A stretch of DNA of 64,000 nt from VXNJ01 sp009840625 (GCA_965207915.1 OZ242304.1:682001-746000); one strand, 5' to 3'. Shown: positions 1-8,560, counted from the stretch's first letter. The notes: generated by a model not told the origin, from the letters alone. Numbers and translations: made by a program.

Positions 1-453
1 CAAGGCCGCCTGGGCCGCCTGCATCTGGTCGATCGAGAAATTGCTGACCCCGACGTAGCGCACCAGGCCTTCTTCCACCAGGTGCCGCATGCCGCGCATG
101 GTCTCGTTGATCGGGATGTGCGGGTTCGGCCAATGCACCTGATACAGGTCAATCGCGGATACTCCGAGCCGCTCGATCGACCGCAGGCAATGGCGGATAA
201 CGTCCGCCAGCCGCAGGTTTTCCGGCGAGACCTTGGTGGCCAGGAACACCCGGTCTCGAACCGGCGCCAGCTCGGTCCCGACGAGGTCCTCGTTGCCGTA
301 GGACTCGGCCGTGTCAATGAATCCGCAGCCCAGCTCGGTCGCCCGCACCAGAACGCCCGCCCCGCCCCGGTAGAGCCAGGTGCCGAATCCGATCGCCGGC
401 ATTGCGTCGATTCCACCCTTGAGCGGAATACTGGCGATCGCGTTGCCGCTCAA
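1..453 (-). CDS. Aldo/keto reductase, C-terminal part outside window
   Basis: NADPH-dependent aldo/keto reductase superfamily, cut by the left edge of the window (151 codons visible). Translation of the minus strand gives an N-terminal beta-hairpin followed by MPAIGFGTW, then FIDTAESYGNE (catalytic Asp and Tyr), VFLATKVSPENLR (catalytic Lys) and LYQVHWPNP (catalytic His), so the whole catalytic tetrad is present. The segment GVSNFS near the cut is also typical. I chose the TTG at 453 because the family has about 15 residues before the GxGTW motif; an ATG at 402 would delete that hairpin. The start is 11 bases after the stop of the upstream hydrolase gene, so the two are probably co-transcribed. 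The substrate cannot be predicted; small aldehydes or 2,5-diketo-gluconate-like ketones are usual for this branch. Confidence 0.88.
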   Translation of the reverse strand, partial: MSGNAIASIPLKGGIDAMPAIGFGTWLYRGGAGVLVRATELGCGFIDTAESYGNEDLVGTELAPVRDRVFLATKVSPENLRLADVIRHCLRSIERLGVSAIDLYQVHWPNPHIPINETMRGMRHLVEEGLVRYVGVSNFSIDQMQAAQAAL

Positions 454-464
454 CGGATGCGTCG

Positions 465-1490
465 CTAGGCCGCGGCGGCGCTTGAGCGCACCGCCTCAAG
501 GCGGCGGCTAAGGAATTCGTCGATCAGGGTCGCCAGTTCGTTGGGGAATTCGCGCTGTATCACGTGCCCGCAGTGCTCCAGCTCCACCTGCTGAATGTCG
601 GGCAGCATATTCAGCAGCCGCAGCGTCCGGGCCTGGTCGGAGGCAAGGTCGGATTCTCCGTGCACCGCCAGAACCGGCACGGATATCGACGGCAGCAACC
701 GGTCCAGGTCATCCGGCGCCAGGTGCTTGAGGATTTCAAAGCTGGTGCGCACAAAATCCGGCGCGCCGAACGGCAGATACTGTTCGTCGATGACTTCATG
801 GGTGACCGAGCGCGCGTCCTCCATGCCCATGATGTTGGCCAGCCCAACCACCGTACGCAGCGAGGCGATCCGACCGGCGACCGGCGCCACCAGGTCGTTG
901 CCGGCGATCCGGATCGCCCAGCGCGCCAGCGCCGAAGGGCTAAGGAAGGGGGCGACCAGAATCAGCGCCTTGATGCGGTCCGGCGCAATCGCCGCCGCCG
1001 CCAGTCCGGCCGGTCCGGTTCCGGAAGTCGCCATCAGCGCCCCGGCGCCGATTTCGAGTCGATCCATGACTCCCAGCAACCGCCGCGCCTGCGCCTCGGC
1101 GCTGTAATCGGCGCCCGCGGGTTTGTCAGCCAGGGCAAATCCGGGCGGATCGATCAGCAGCAATCGCCAGTTCGCGGCCAGCCGGCCGGCCAGCGGCAGC
1201 CAGGCCCGGCTGGTGCCCGCGAAACCGGGCAGCGCCAGGATGGGGGGTCCCTGGCCAACGGATTCCACCACCGCGCGCGCGTCTCCGCATTCGACCCAGT
1301 CGGCCGCGCCCAGGAATTCATTCGGGGCGATCGGGACCGGGGTCAACCCCAGGCGTTCGAGGACGCTGCGGGTGCGCATGCGCTGCTGGCGCAATCTGAA
1401 AACCGGTCCCATCAGCGGATGATCGGGCCTATAAACCGGGCGAGTTCCTGATTCGTGTCCCCGATTATCCGCGCCACCCGGTCCGTTCAA
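465..1490 (-). CDS. Alpha/beta-fold hydrolase
   Basis: Alpha/beta hydrolase of about 341 residues (315 if the internal Met27 at 1412 is the start; the first 26 residues look non-conserved). The oxyanion-strand motif LALPGFAGTSRAW is near residues 85-97. The expected catalytic triad is Ser156 in the segment ATSGTG, Asp281 in HGESD and His309 in HCGHV. The nucleophile elbow is slightly unusual because the first glycine of GxSxG is alanine. Such proteins are esterases, lipases or C-C hydrolases; nothing in the sequence fixes a substrate. It lies upstream of the aldo/keto reductase gene on the same strand and diverges from rpsF, with about 140 bases between them. Confidence 0.85.
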   Translation of the reverse strand: MNGPGGADNRGHESGTRPVYRPDHPLMGPVFRLRQQRMRTRSVLERLGLTPVPIAPNEFLGAADWVECGDARAVVESVGQGPPILALPGFAGTSRAWLPLAGRLAANWRLLLIDPPGFALADKPAGADYSAEAQARRLLGVMDRLEIGAGALMATSGTGPAGLAAAAIAPDRIKALILVAPFLSPSALARWAIRIAGNDLVAPVAGRIASLRTVVGLANIMGMEDARSVTHEVIDEQYLPFGAPDFVRTSFEILKHLAPDDLDRLLPSISVPVLAVHGESDLASDQARTLRLLNMLPDIQQVELEHCGHVIQREFPNELATLIDEFLSRRLEAVRSSAAAA

Positions 1491-1519
1491 TGGAAACGGG
1501 CGGTTCCTTCACCTAGAAT
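1491..1519 (+). promoter_or_regulatory. Candidate rpsF promoter
   Basis: TGGAAA at 1491-1496 and TAGAAT at 1514-1519 are separated by 17 bases, as for a sigma-70-type promoter. The same -10 hexamer TAGAAT recurs at 41814 before the MBL-like/pyrG pair and at 45608 before pyrR. The -35 match is modest, so this is a suggestion only. Confidence 0.35.
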
Positions 1520-1567
1520 CGCCCGGCCCGGGTCGTATGCGCCCGGACGACGTTCTACCTTTCTGTC

Positions 1568-1599
1568 GGCGGTCGGACCGCCGCGCGTTAACGCGCGGC
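1568..1599 (+). promoter_or_regulatory. Two overlapping inverted repeats in the rpsF leader
   Basis: GGCGGTC-G-GACCGCC at 1568-1582 and the 20-bp perfect palindrome at 1580-1599 (arms GCCGCGCG, centre TTAA) overlap by three bases, so both could not fully form in one RNA. They sit between the candidate promoter and the rpsF ribosome-binding site (GAAGGGGG at 1621-1628). Leaders of rpsF operons in many bacteria are bound by the bS6:bS18 complex; whether this structure is such a site is not shown by sequence alone. Confidence 0.4.
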
Positions 1600-1633
1600 C
1601 GCACGTCGACAAACCCGTAGGAAGGGGGTCCAA

Positions 1634-2002
1634 TTGGGCCAGTACGAAATCGTGGCGCTCTTCAACGCCACGCCGGAGGGCATTGAAGCCTCGCCGGAGC
1701 AGATGGAAACGGTCGAACGCCACGTGACCGCCAACGGCGGCGCAATCACTGCCACCCACCAGTGGGGACGCCGGCGCCTGGCGTACGAGATCAACAAGAT
1801 GCGCGAGGCTTTCTACACCCTGTTCAAGATCGAAATCGAACCGACGGCCATCAAGCCGGTGCAGGACGCGCTTCGCCTGGAGTCGGGCTTGATGCGCTTC
1901 TTGATCACCGTGGACGAAGGTGGAATCGGGCCGGTCCTGGAAGACGAAGAAGCCACAGCCGACGAACAAGGCGGACTATCAAACGGGGAAGATAGGGAAT
2001 GA
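1634..2002 (+). CDS. rpsF: Small-subunit ribosomal protein bS6
   Basis: Ribosomal protein bS6, which pairs with bS18 on the 30S platform. The 122-residue product begins GQYEIVALFNAT and contains the diagnostic segment WGRRRLAYEINK, followed by an acidic C-terminal tail rich in Glu and Asp. The start is TTG at 1634, five bases after a purine-rich ribosome-binding site. The stop overlaps the ssb start as ATGA, giving the classical rpsF-ssb-rpsR order; rplI, often the next gene, is absent and replaced by a SurA-like gene. Confidence 0.96.
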   Translation: MGQYEIVALFNATPEGIEASPEQMETVERHVTANGGAITATHQWGRRRLAYEINKMREAFYTLFKIEIEPTAIKPVQDALRLESGLMRFLITVDEGGIGPVLEDEEATADEQGGLSNGEDRE

Positions 2003-2514
2003 ACGCAGACGGGCGCCCGCGCCGCGCGCGCGGAGTCAAGAACATCACTCTGGTTGGCAACCTGGGCGCGGACCCGGAAAAACGGTTCACCCAGAACGGT
2101 CGCGAGTATTCGACTTTCTCAGTCGCCGTAAACGACAACGTTCGCGGCCCGGACGGGCAGTGGACAGAGCACACCGACTGGTTCAGGATCACCGCCTGGG
2201 GAAGGCTGGCCGAGGTCGCAAACCAGTACCTGGCGCGCGGATCCAAGGTCTACGTATCGGGCCGATTCCGGACCCGCGACTGGCGCGGCAATGACGGCCA
2301 GACGCGCACGGCGATGGAAGTGTCGGCGTCCGAAATGCTGATGCTCTCAGGCGATCGCGAAAGCTACAGCGGCGCTTCGCCGGGGCGGGCCCAACCGACC
2401 TCCGGAGCGGTCGAATCCTGGGAACAGGCCGGGTCCGGCCAGGACCGCAACCGACCGGCGCAGGGCGGCCGCCGCCAGGAGCAGGAAATCGACATCGACG
2501 ACCTGCCCTTTTAG
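1999..2514 (+). CDS. ssb: Single-stranded DNA-binding protein
   Basis: Single-stranded DNA-binding protein that coats ssDNA in replication, repair and recombination. An OB-fold covers about residues 12-115, with KNITLVGNLGADPE near its start and the DWFRITAWGRLAE and GSKVYVSGRFRTRDW segments. A Gly/Gln/Arg-rich linker follows, and the protein ends in DIDDLPF, the acidic tip that recruits partner proteins. Length (171 residues) is usual. It is translationally coupled to rpsF by an ATGA overlap and precedes rpsR. Confidence 0.96.
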   Translation: MNADGRPRRARGVKNITLVGNLGADPEKRFTQNGREYSTFSVAVNDNVRGPDGQWTEHTDWFRITAWGRLAEVANQYLARGSKVYVSGRFRTRDWRGNDGQTRTAMEVSASEMLMLSGDRESYSGASPGRAQPTSGAVESWEQAGSGQDRNRPAQGGRRQEQEIDIDDLPF

Positions 2515-2557
2515 CCGCGCAAAACCAGCCCTGATTCACTAGCCAGAAAGATTGCCA

Positions 2558-2851
2558 ATGTCCACTCAGTCAGGTTCCGCCGACAACCGCCCGGCCCGCA
2601 CCCCAGACAACCGACGCCGCTCCGACATGCGCCGGCGCCGGCGCGGCGTGATCGGTAACGTGTTCGAGCCCGGCGAGGATGTCGTCCTCGACTACAAAGA
2701 CATCGACCGGATTCGCAATTTCATCGCCCCGTCGGGCAAGATCCTGGCCAGGCGCCAGACCGGTCTCGACGCCAAGCAGCAGCGCAAGCTGTCGCGGGCG
2801 ATCAAGCGTGCCCGGTACCTGGCGCTCCTGCCCTTTACGCAGCGCCGCTAA
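2558..2851 (+). CDS. rpsR: Small-subunit ribosomal protein bS18
   Basis: Ribosomal protein bS18 (97 residues), partner of bS6. The core DYKDIDRIRNFIAPSGKILARRQTG (given here only as the region around residues 45-70) and the basic KQQRKLSRAIKRARYLALLP tail are characteristic. The N-terminus carries a long Arg-rich extension. I chose the ATG at 2558, seven bases after AGAAAG, over an in-frame TTG six bases upstream. It is the third gene of the rpsF-ssb-rpsR operon. Confidence 0.96.
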   Translation: MSTQSGSADNRPARTPDNRRRSDMRRRRRGVIGNVFEPGEDVVLDYKDIDRIRNFIAPSGKILARRQTGLDAKQQRKLSRAIKRARYLALLPFTQRR

Positions 2852-2882
2852 GCCAAACATCCCGCGTTAATCCTTCGCCAAG

Positions 2883-4055
2883 ATGGCGGCACGCAGCAAC
2901 CGGCCACACAACCGCGGACAACGGCGCCGACAGCAACGCGAGAGCGAACGGGTCTCGCGTCGGACTCAGATCGAAGCCGAACACCGGCTGGCTTGGCGGC
3001 AGCTGCCCCAGGTCCTGCGAACTTGGAACCGCCAGTCGGACTTAAACCGCACCCAGGCCGGCACCAAATTAGTTCAGGCTTTTGCCTGGCTGATCACCCT
3101 TGTCTTGTTGGCGGTGCTGGGGTCGATGCTCTACTACAACCGGATCGGAATCGCCGGCAGCTCGCAGGCCCGGATCGGCGAATCGACTATCACGCTGCGC
3201 CAGGTCGCGATAGAGCGCGATCTGCAGCGCTGGCGGTCCATCAGCGGACTCAACGCGCTCGCGGCCGCGGTGCCGGAATTTGCCGATTTCGCCCCAACCG
3301 AAGAATCCGATGAGCTCGCGCGCGGATTCTTCGCCGCCGAATCGGGCGCGATCGACGACTTGATCCACCGCCAATTGCTTGCCGACCGCTACGCTGAGAC
3401 CGAATTTCCGGCCCAGGCCGAGTACGCGTCCAGACTGGCCGAATACGGCGGCGGTGGGGGAGCGGTGGCAGAGGACCTGGCTGAGCGCATTGGAGTCGAT
3501 TCCGATGAACTGGACGCTCACCTGCGCGGCCTGGCCCTAGAGGATTACGCCCTGGCCCAGGCCCGCGCCGCGGTCGCGGTTTCCGCCGACCAGGTGAAAC
3601 TGCTGATTCTTCGCTCGACCGACCGCGATTTGTTGGAGGAACTGGCCGACCAACTCGAAGCCGGCGACCGCGATCAGGTGATCGCCGACGACGCCGAAAA
3701 TACCGATTACACCGCGTTTGACTACGGGTGGAGCGTGCGCGAGAGGATTCCGGCGGCTTACGTGGATGACGTATGGGAGCAGCCGGTCGGCGAGGCTCGC
3801 ATTTTCAACGTTGCGGATGCCAGCGACATCCTTTTCTTCGTCGAGGGTTTCGAATCCGACCGCACCATTGAAGCCGAGACGCTGGCCGACCTGAAGGCCC
3901 AGGCCGAAGACCGCTTCTACCTCGCCCTGCGGACCGAATCGGATTGGACCGGCGAGGAGTTGACGTCAACCGCCGAATCGTGGCTGACCGACAACGGATT
4001 GGACCTGCCGGCGCTGGATGCCCGCGTGGCCGACCACTACGGGATAGCTGTCTAG
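2883..4055 (+). CDS. Membrane-anchored SurA/PrsA-like protein
   Basis: A 390-residue protein with a very basic N-terminal cytoplasmic tail (residues 1-63), one transmembrane helix at about 64-84 and a large external domain. The external part begins with ARIGESTITLRQVAIERDLQRW and continues with a helical segment around DDLIHRQLLADRYAETEF, which resembles the N-terminal chaperone domain of SurA/PpiD/PrsA foldases. A C-terminal segment could be a degenerate parvulin domain; I do not see a convincing peptidyl-prolyl isomerase active site. Role in folding of exported proteins is inferred. It follows rpsR by 31 bases and may be in the same transcript. Confidence 0.6.
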   Translation: MAARSNRPHNRGQRRRQQRESERVSRRTQIEAEHRLAWRQLPQVLRTWNRQSDLNRTQAGTKLVQAFAWLITLVLLAVLGSMLYYNRIGIAGSSQARIGESTITLRQVAIERDLQRWRSISGLNALAAAVPEFADFAPTEESDELARGFFAAESGAIDDLIHRQLLADRYAETEFPAQAEYASRLAEYGGGGGAVAEDLAERIGVDSDELDAHLRGLALEDYALAQARAAVAVSADQVKLLILRSTDRDLLEELADQLEAGDRDQVIADDAENTDYTAFDYGWSVRERIPAAYVDDVWEQPVGEARIFNVADASDILFFVEGFESDRTIEAETLADLKAQAEDRFYLALRTESDWTGEELTSTAESWLTDNGLDLPALDARVADHYGIAV

Positions 4056-4086
4056 GAGCCAAATACCCGTCGGGCGCAGTGCATTC

Positions 4087-5376
4087 CTAGCCCTCTCGCC
4101 ATTCGAACGCCCGGCCGCCGATCTCGACCTGGTCGCCGGCCCGCACGCCGGCGCGGCGCAGGGCCGTCATCACGCCGCCGCGTTCGAGCTGGCGCCAGTA
4201 CCATGCCAGCGCATCGGGGAGCGCGAAATCAACCCGTTCGGTCAGGTTCTCGACCGTGCCGCCGGAAACCTGAAACCTCCCCTCGCCGAGGCGGTTGACG
4301 ACCAGCGGCCGCTCGGCGTCGGCGGGGCGCAGGACCGGAACCAAATCCCCGGCCAAATCCGGCACGGGGGCGGTGCCGGCGCCCTCGAAGGCCGCCGCCA
4401 GCAGTTCGTTCAATCCCTCGCCGGTAACGGCCGAGATTGGAAACGCGCTCTCCCCTATATCAGCGAGCGCGCCGGCGAACGCCGGCCAGGCCGCGCGCGC
4501 GGTGAAGGTGTCCATCTTGTTGGCGGCAACTATGAAGGGGCGGTCGTCGAGCGGGTGCGGAGCGTCGCGCAACTCGCTTCGCACCTGCCGGTAGGTTTCA
4601 AGCGGGTCGCCGGACTCACCCGATAGGTCGACCACCTGGATCAGGAACCTCGTGCGTTCGAGATTGCGCAAGAACTCGTGGCCCAGCCCGTGGCCAAGGT
4701 GGGAGCCCTCGATAAGCCCGGGGGCATCGGCGAACACCAGCTGGCGGTCTCCGAAGCGGACCACTCCCAGGACCGGGTGTTTGGTCGAAAAGGGATACGC
4801 GGCCACCTGAGGGCGGGCCGCCGAAATGGCCGACAGCAGCGAGGACTTGCCGGCATTTGGCGCCCCGGCCAGGCCAACATCGGCCATGAGTTTCAACTCC
4901 AGCCGCAATCTCCGCGATTGACCCGGTGAGCCTTTAAGGGCCATGCGCGGTGTCTGGTTGCGCGAGGACTTAAAGTGCGTGTTGCCGAATCCCCCCTCGC
5001 CGCCCTGCGCGACCGTCAGGACCTGGCCGTCGGCGGTCAGGTCCCCGATCAGGCCCCCGCCTTCCGCTTCCAGCACCACCGTCCCGCAGGGAACGTCCAG
5101 GTAGAGGTCGTCGCCCTGGGCGCCGGTCGCGCGGTACCGCCCGCCGGGACCGCCGTGGCCGGCCCGGAAGCGGCGCTCGAACCGGAATTTCAGCAGGGTG
5201 TTCTCGCCCGACCTGGCCCGCAACAGCACGTGCCCGCCGCGGCCGCCGTCGCCACCGGCGGGCCCGCCCCGCGGCACGTATTTTTCGCGACGCAGCCATG
5301 CCGACCCGCGCCCGCCGCGGCCGGCCGTCACGAGAATCTCGGCGGTGTCGAGGAATTGGCTCAACTGAAAATTCAA
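4087..5376 (-). CDS. obg: GTPase Obg/CgtA
   Basis: Essential GTPase acting in 50S ribosome maturation. The N-terminal Gly-rich Obg fold spans about residues 1-160 (repeated GG motifs such as GGRGGHVLL and GGEGGFGNTHF). The GTPase domain has G1 GAPNAGKS (171-178), G3 DAPGLI, G4 NKMD and G5 SAVTGEG. The C-terminal about 85 residues form the OCT domain, ending FEWREG. The start is TTG at 5376, because the ATG at 5381 runs into a stop. Obg diverges from the PIG-L-like gene with about 40 bases between them. Confidence 0.96.
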   Translation of the reverse strand: MNFQLSQFLDTAEILVTAGRGGRGSAWLRREKYVPRGGPAGGDGGRGGHVLLRARSGENTLLKFRFERRFRAGHGGPGGRYRATGAQGDDLYLDVPCGTVVLEAEGGGLIGDLTADGQVLTVAQGGEGGFGNTHFKSSRNQTPRMALKGSPGQSRRLRLELKLMADVGLAGAPNAGKSSLLSAISAARPQVAAYPFSTKHPVLGVVRFGDRQLVFADAPGLIEGSHLGHGLGHEFLRNLERTRFLIQVVDLSGESGDPLETYRQVRSELRDAPHPLDDRPFIVAANKMDTFTARAAWPAFAGALADIGESAFPISAVTGEGLNELLAAAFEGAGTAPVPDLAGDLVPVLRPADAERPLVVNRLGEGRFQVSGGTVENLTERVDFALPDALAWYWRQLERGGVMTALRRAGVRAGDQVEIGGRAFEWREG

Positions 5377-5416
5377 TCCATATATCAGCGACCGATGCCC
5401 AAATCAGAATTTGGCC

Positions 5417-6088
5417 ATGCCGGCAACTCTAGCGCCTGACCGCCTCTTAAGGCCCACGATGGTCGTGGCGGCCTACCCGTACGCGGCCGAAGTCGCGGTC
5501 GGCGGGTTGCTCCTGGCGCTGGCCGAAGCTTCGGTCGCGGCCACGATCGTCGTCCTGGCTCCCCGGCTTCTTGCGGGGCCGGACCAACCAGATGATTCGT
5601 CGGAACGGGCATTCGTCGGGCTGACGGAATCGGCGGCGGCGTTCGGGGCCGGCAGCGAAGTGCTTGATTTTTCCCAGCAGACCATTCGCGATGACCCGGT
5701 CGCAGCCGCCCAGCTCGGGCAGATCCTGCGGCGACGGCGTCCCGGGAACCTGATCACCCATCCCGGCCGCTCGCCCAATCCCGACTGCTCGGCCGCGTTC
5801 GCGATAGCCTGGCGCGCCGCGGTTCTGGCCCGGTCCGGCGGCGGCTTGATCGCCGGCGCGCCGCTGGAAGAGGCGCTGCAAATATGGTCATTCGGCGACG
5901 CTGAACCCGGGCTGCCGCGGGTGCGGTTTCCGACCGGCGAATTCGCCGAACGCAAGTACGGATTGCTGGGGCAGCTCGAATCCGAAATCGGCGATCCATT
6001 GCCGGACCCGGAGCAACTGGCCCGCGATCGGGACCTTAACGATGACGGGCCGGCCGAAGAGCTGTTTCTGGTCGGCCAACCTTGGTAG
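5417..6088 (+). CDS. PIG-L/LmbE-like protein lacking metal ligands
   Basis: The layout matches the PIG-L (LmbE-type) deacetylase family: an opening strand VVAAYPYAAEVAVGGLLLALAEA, then the helix ERAFVGLTESAAAFG, then RRRRPGNLITHPGRSPNPD. Family members bind zinc through a HPDD(E) motif at the first site and a HPDH motif at the second. Here the first reads YPYAAE and the second NPDC, so most ligands are gone and catalysis is doubtful. Start options are TTG 5411, ATG 5417 and ATG 5459; the last begins exactly at the first strand. The gene overlaps the following glycosylase gene by seven bases, so the two are translationally coupled. Assignment rests on pattern similarity only. Confidence 0.5.
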   Translation: MPATLAPDRLLRPTMVVAAYPYAAEVAVGGLLLALAEASVAATIVVLAPRLLAGPDQPDDSSERAFVGLTESAAAFGAGSEVLDFSQQTIRDDPVAAAQLGQILRRRRPGNLITHPGRSPNPDCSAAFAIAWRAAVLARSGGGLIAGAPLEEALQIWSFGDAEPGLPRVRFPTGEFAERKYGLLGQLESEIGDPLPDPEQLARDRDLNDDGPAEELFLVGQPW

Positions 6089-6699
6089 CCCCAGTCCGCA
6101 ATCCAACAAACTGCCAGGAACTGTTTGCCGCGGCGGCGGCCTGCCGGACCTGCCCGGAAATGGAAGGCCGCAGGCGCGTACTCTCAGCCCGCAACGGTGA
6201 TACGTCGGCCCGGTTGATGCTGGTTGCCGAAGCTCCCGGTGCGCGCGGGGCCGAGCGGACCGGGATCCCCTTCTGTGGAGATGCGAGCGGCCGCAATTTC
6301 GAGAAATTGCTTGAACAGGCCGGTTTCAGCAGAGAGGAAGTATTCGTCACCAACGCGGTAATCTGTAACCCGCAAACGGCTGACGGAACCAACCGGCCGC
6401 CGTCAGCGAGCGAACTCGCGGCCTGCTCACGCTGGCTTCGGGCGACCATCGAGCTGGTCGATCCGCAAGTCGTCGCCACACTGGGCGCGGTCGCCCTGGC
6501 GGCGCTTGGGCGCGTTGACGCCCACGGGTTGGCGCTCAAACGCGATTGCGCACGGCCGCAGCGCTGGATGGGACGCTGGCTGGTTCCCCTATATCACCCC
6601 TCGCCGCGGGTGGCCGCGAGCCACCGGCGGTTCGAAAAACAGGCAAGCGATTGGCAGATCCTGAGCGCGCTAGTCGGGAAGGATTTTCCGGCGGATTAA
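6082..6699 (+). CDS. Iron-sulfur uracil-DNA glycosylase (family 4/5 type)
   Basis: Uracil-DNA glycosylase of the thermostable Fe-S type, removing uracil (and possibly other deaminated bases) from DNA. Four cysteines in the expected places could hold a 4Fe-4S cluster: the pair CRTC near residue 21, one in AVICNPQ and one in LAACSRW. Motif 1 reads EAPGARGAERTG followed by IPFCGDASG, which resembles family 5 (UDGb) in its GDASG ending, whereas the ICNPQ segment resembles family 4 (UDGa). Motif 2 is HPSPRV. Start is TTG at 6082, overlapping the upstream stop. The 205-residue length fits both families. Confidence 0.85.
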   Translation: MVAPVRNPTNCQELFAAAAACRTCPEMEGRRRVLSARNGDTSARLMLVAEAPGARGAERTGIPFCGDASGRNFEKLLEQAGFSREEVFVTNAVICNPQTADGTNRPPSASELAACSRWLRATIELVDPQVVATLGAVALAALGRVDAHGLALKRDCARPQRWMGRWLVPLYHPSPRVAASHRRFEKQASDWQILSALVGKDFPAD

Positions 6700-6874
6700 C
6701 CGGACTTGCCGATCCGGCCGGAACCTACGTGGCCGTTCTAGATCCGGGTGCCCCCGCGCGGCATCCGACGATCGGCTCAGGAATCTCGAAGGTGCCGCTG
6801 CGACCGCTCGCGCCTCGCCGACAATTCCAAGGCCAAATGCCCAGTCGCACAACCCTTCCCGGAACGCAGAAAAA

Positions 6875-7402
6875 TTGGACCTATCCAAATACATCCGCAC
6901 GATTCCCGATTTCCCAATCGAAGGGATCCTCTTCAAGGACATCACGCCCCTTCTGCTCAACGGAAAAGCGATTACCGAAGCGGCCGCGCAACTGGCCAAA
7001 CCATTCCGAGCCGACCCGCCCGATGTGATCGTGGCTCCCGAGGCGCGCGGCTGGGTATTCGCCACCGCGATGTCGCCGCTGCTGGGCGACTGCGGCGTCG
7101 CGGTGGCCCGCAAAGAGGGCAAGCTTCCCGGAGCAACCGTGGCCCACACTTATGCGCTCGAATACGGTGAGTCCACCATCGAGCTGCACGCCGATTCGAT
7201 CGCGTCCGGACAACGCGTGCTGCTGGTCGACGATCTTTTGGCCACCGGGGGGACGCTGGTCGCGTGCGAGCAGTTGATCGAGCAATTGGGCGGCCGGGTG
7301 GTCGGCGCGGCGTTCCTGATCGAACTCGATTTTCTTGGCGGGCGCGGGGAACTAGGGAATTACCCGGTGCACACGCTCATTCACTACGGCGCCGGCGAGT
7401 AG
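6875..7402 (+). CDS. apt: Adenine phosphoribosyltransferase
   Basis: Salvages adenine to AMP using PRPP. Hallmarks: YIRTIPDFPIEGILFKDITP at the N-terminus, the flexible-loop region RKEGKLPG, and the PRPP-binding motif VLLVDDLLATGGT near residue 110. Length 175 residues is usual. The start is TTG at 6875; no ATG or GTG lies close upstream. The 175 bases before it contain no other gene I can support. The gene converges with the zincin gene. Confidence 0.95.
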   Translation: MDLSKYIRTIPDFPIEGILFKDITPLLLNGKAITEAAAQLAKPFRADPPDVIVAPEARGWVFATAMSPLLGDCGVAVARKEGKLPGATVAHTYALEYGESTIELHADSIASGQRVLLVDDLLATGGTLVACEQLIEQLGGRVVGAAFLIELDFLGGRGELGNYPVHTLIHYGAGE

Positions 7403-7459
7403 CCGGACGGCGGCGACCTGGCCCAGCCATTTGCGAGGCGGCCTATTCGATTCGCTCGG

Positions 7460-8560
7460 CTAGGGGCCTGACTCCAGACGCCGCGCCCAGCGCTGGGGTT
7501 CGGCGATCTCGGCCAGGGTGGGTAGCTGACCGGGCGATTCCCAGGCCAAGTCCAGGAAGTCCCGCCCGTAGCGGCGGTCAATCTCCTGACAGAAACGGTC
7601 GCCGAGCTGGTACTGTTCCATCTTCAGCCCCAGCCCGAGGATGCGGAGCACGATTCCCGTAATCAGTGACCGCGACTTGTCGCGGGCCCGCAATTTCGAA
7701 TCGATCTGACGCCATTGCGACAGGGTCTCGCGCCCGACCTGGCGCATCAGCAGATTCGAATAGCCCTCCAGCAGGCTCATGCAGGCCTGAATCTGTTCCA
7801 CGACCTGGCGCTGGCGCCCGCTGAGCGCGAACCACATGAGTTTCGAATTCCGGTTGCCGGACTTCGATTCGGATTCGGCGGGCTCGCCCACGCCGCTGAA
7901 AAAGGTCACGATCTGGCCTCGCAGGTACTCGGCCAGCCAGGGCGTGCGTTCGAATTCGAGAGCATGGGTGAGTTCGTGTACCGCCACCCAGCGCCAGAGC
8001 TGCTCGGGATCGATCTGCAGGCGCCCGGCCAGGGCGTGGATATTGGGTTCGACCAAGTAGGTCCGGCCGCTGCCGCTTTCAAACAGCGGGAGGTCGAACT
8101 GGCCCAGTACCCGAGTGGATAGGTATCCGAGCATCAGGCCCAGCTGGACGCTGATGACCGTCCTGGCCAGCGGGTTGTGCAATTCCGGCGCATGGTCGGC
8201 GCCGACCGGTTCCAGCATCTGGGCGAACCGGTGCAGGTTCAATTCCAGCCATTCATCAGGGCCGATTCCGTGGACCCGGCGATCTCCGCCCCAGGGGCGG
8301 TCGAGCACGCGGGTGATGGCGTCGGCGCAATCGCGGCCCGCCGCGGCCGAAAATTCGGCGCCGAAATACGCCGCCGGCACCGGCCTCTGCACCGAGTAGG
8401 CCACCGTGCGGGCAAGGCCCAGGTCCAGCACGCTGTCGCGGGAAAGCCAGCCGGTCAGGCCCCGGGCGGTGAGGCGCCCGACCGCGTATCCGGCGCCGAG
8501 CAGCAGCGGGGTCGCTGGCGCCAACGCGCGGGCCAGTTTCAGTCCCGGAAGGGCATTCAT
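7460..8560 (-). CDS. Zincin-like metalloprotease (F420-associated/DUF2342 type)
   Basis: Member of the zincin_2 group often annotated 'zinc-dependent metalloprotease' or 'coenzyme F420 biosynthesis-associated protein'. Visible features are VEPNIHALAGRLQIDPE followed about ten residues later by the metal motif HELTH (residues about 194-198), an N-terminal hydrophobic segment (ATPLLLGAGYAVG) and the later SLLEGYSNLLM helix. Substrate unknown. The start was set at ATG 8560 because it overlaps the upstream small gene as ATGA; an in-frame TTG exists at 8575. No F420 biosynthesis gene is visible nearby. Confidence 0.75.
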   Translation of the reverse strand: MNALPGLKLARALAPATPLLLGAGYAVGRLTARGLTGWLSRDSVLDLGLARTVAYSVQRPVPAAYFGAEFSAAAGRDCADAITRVLDRPWGGDRRVHGIGPDEWLELNLHRFAQMLEPVGADHAPELHNPLARTVISVQLGLMLGYLSTRVLGQFDLPLFESGSGRTYLVEPNIHALAGRLQIDPEQLWRWVAVHELTHALEFERTPWLAEYLRGQIVTFFSGVGEPAESESKSGNRNSKLMWFALSGRQRQVVEQIQACMSLLEGYSNLLMRQVGRETLSQWRQIDSKLRARDKSRSLITGIVLRILGLGLKMEQYQLGDRFCQEIDRRYGRDFLDLAWESPGQLPTLAEIAEPQRWARRLESGP

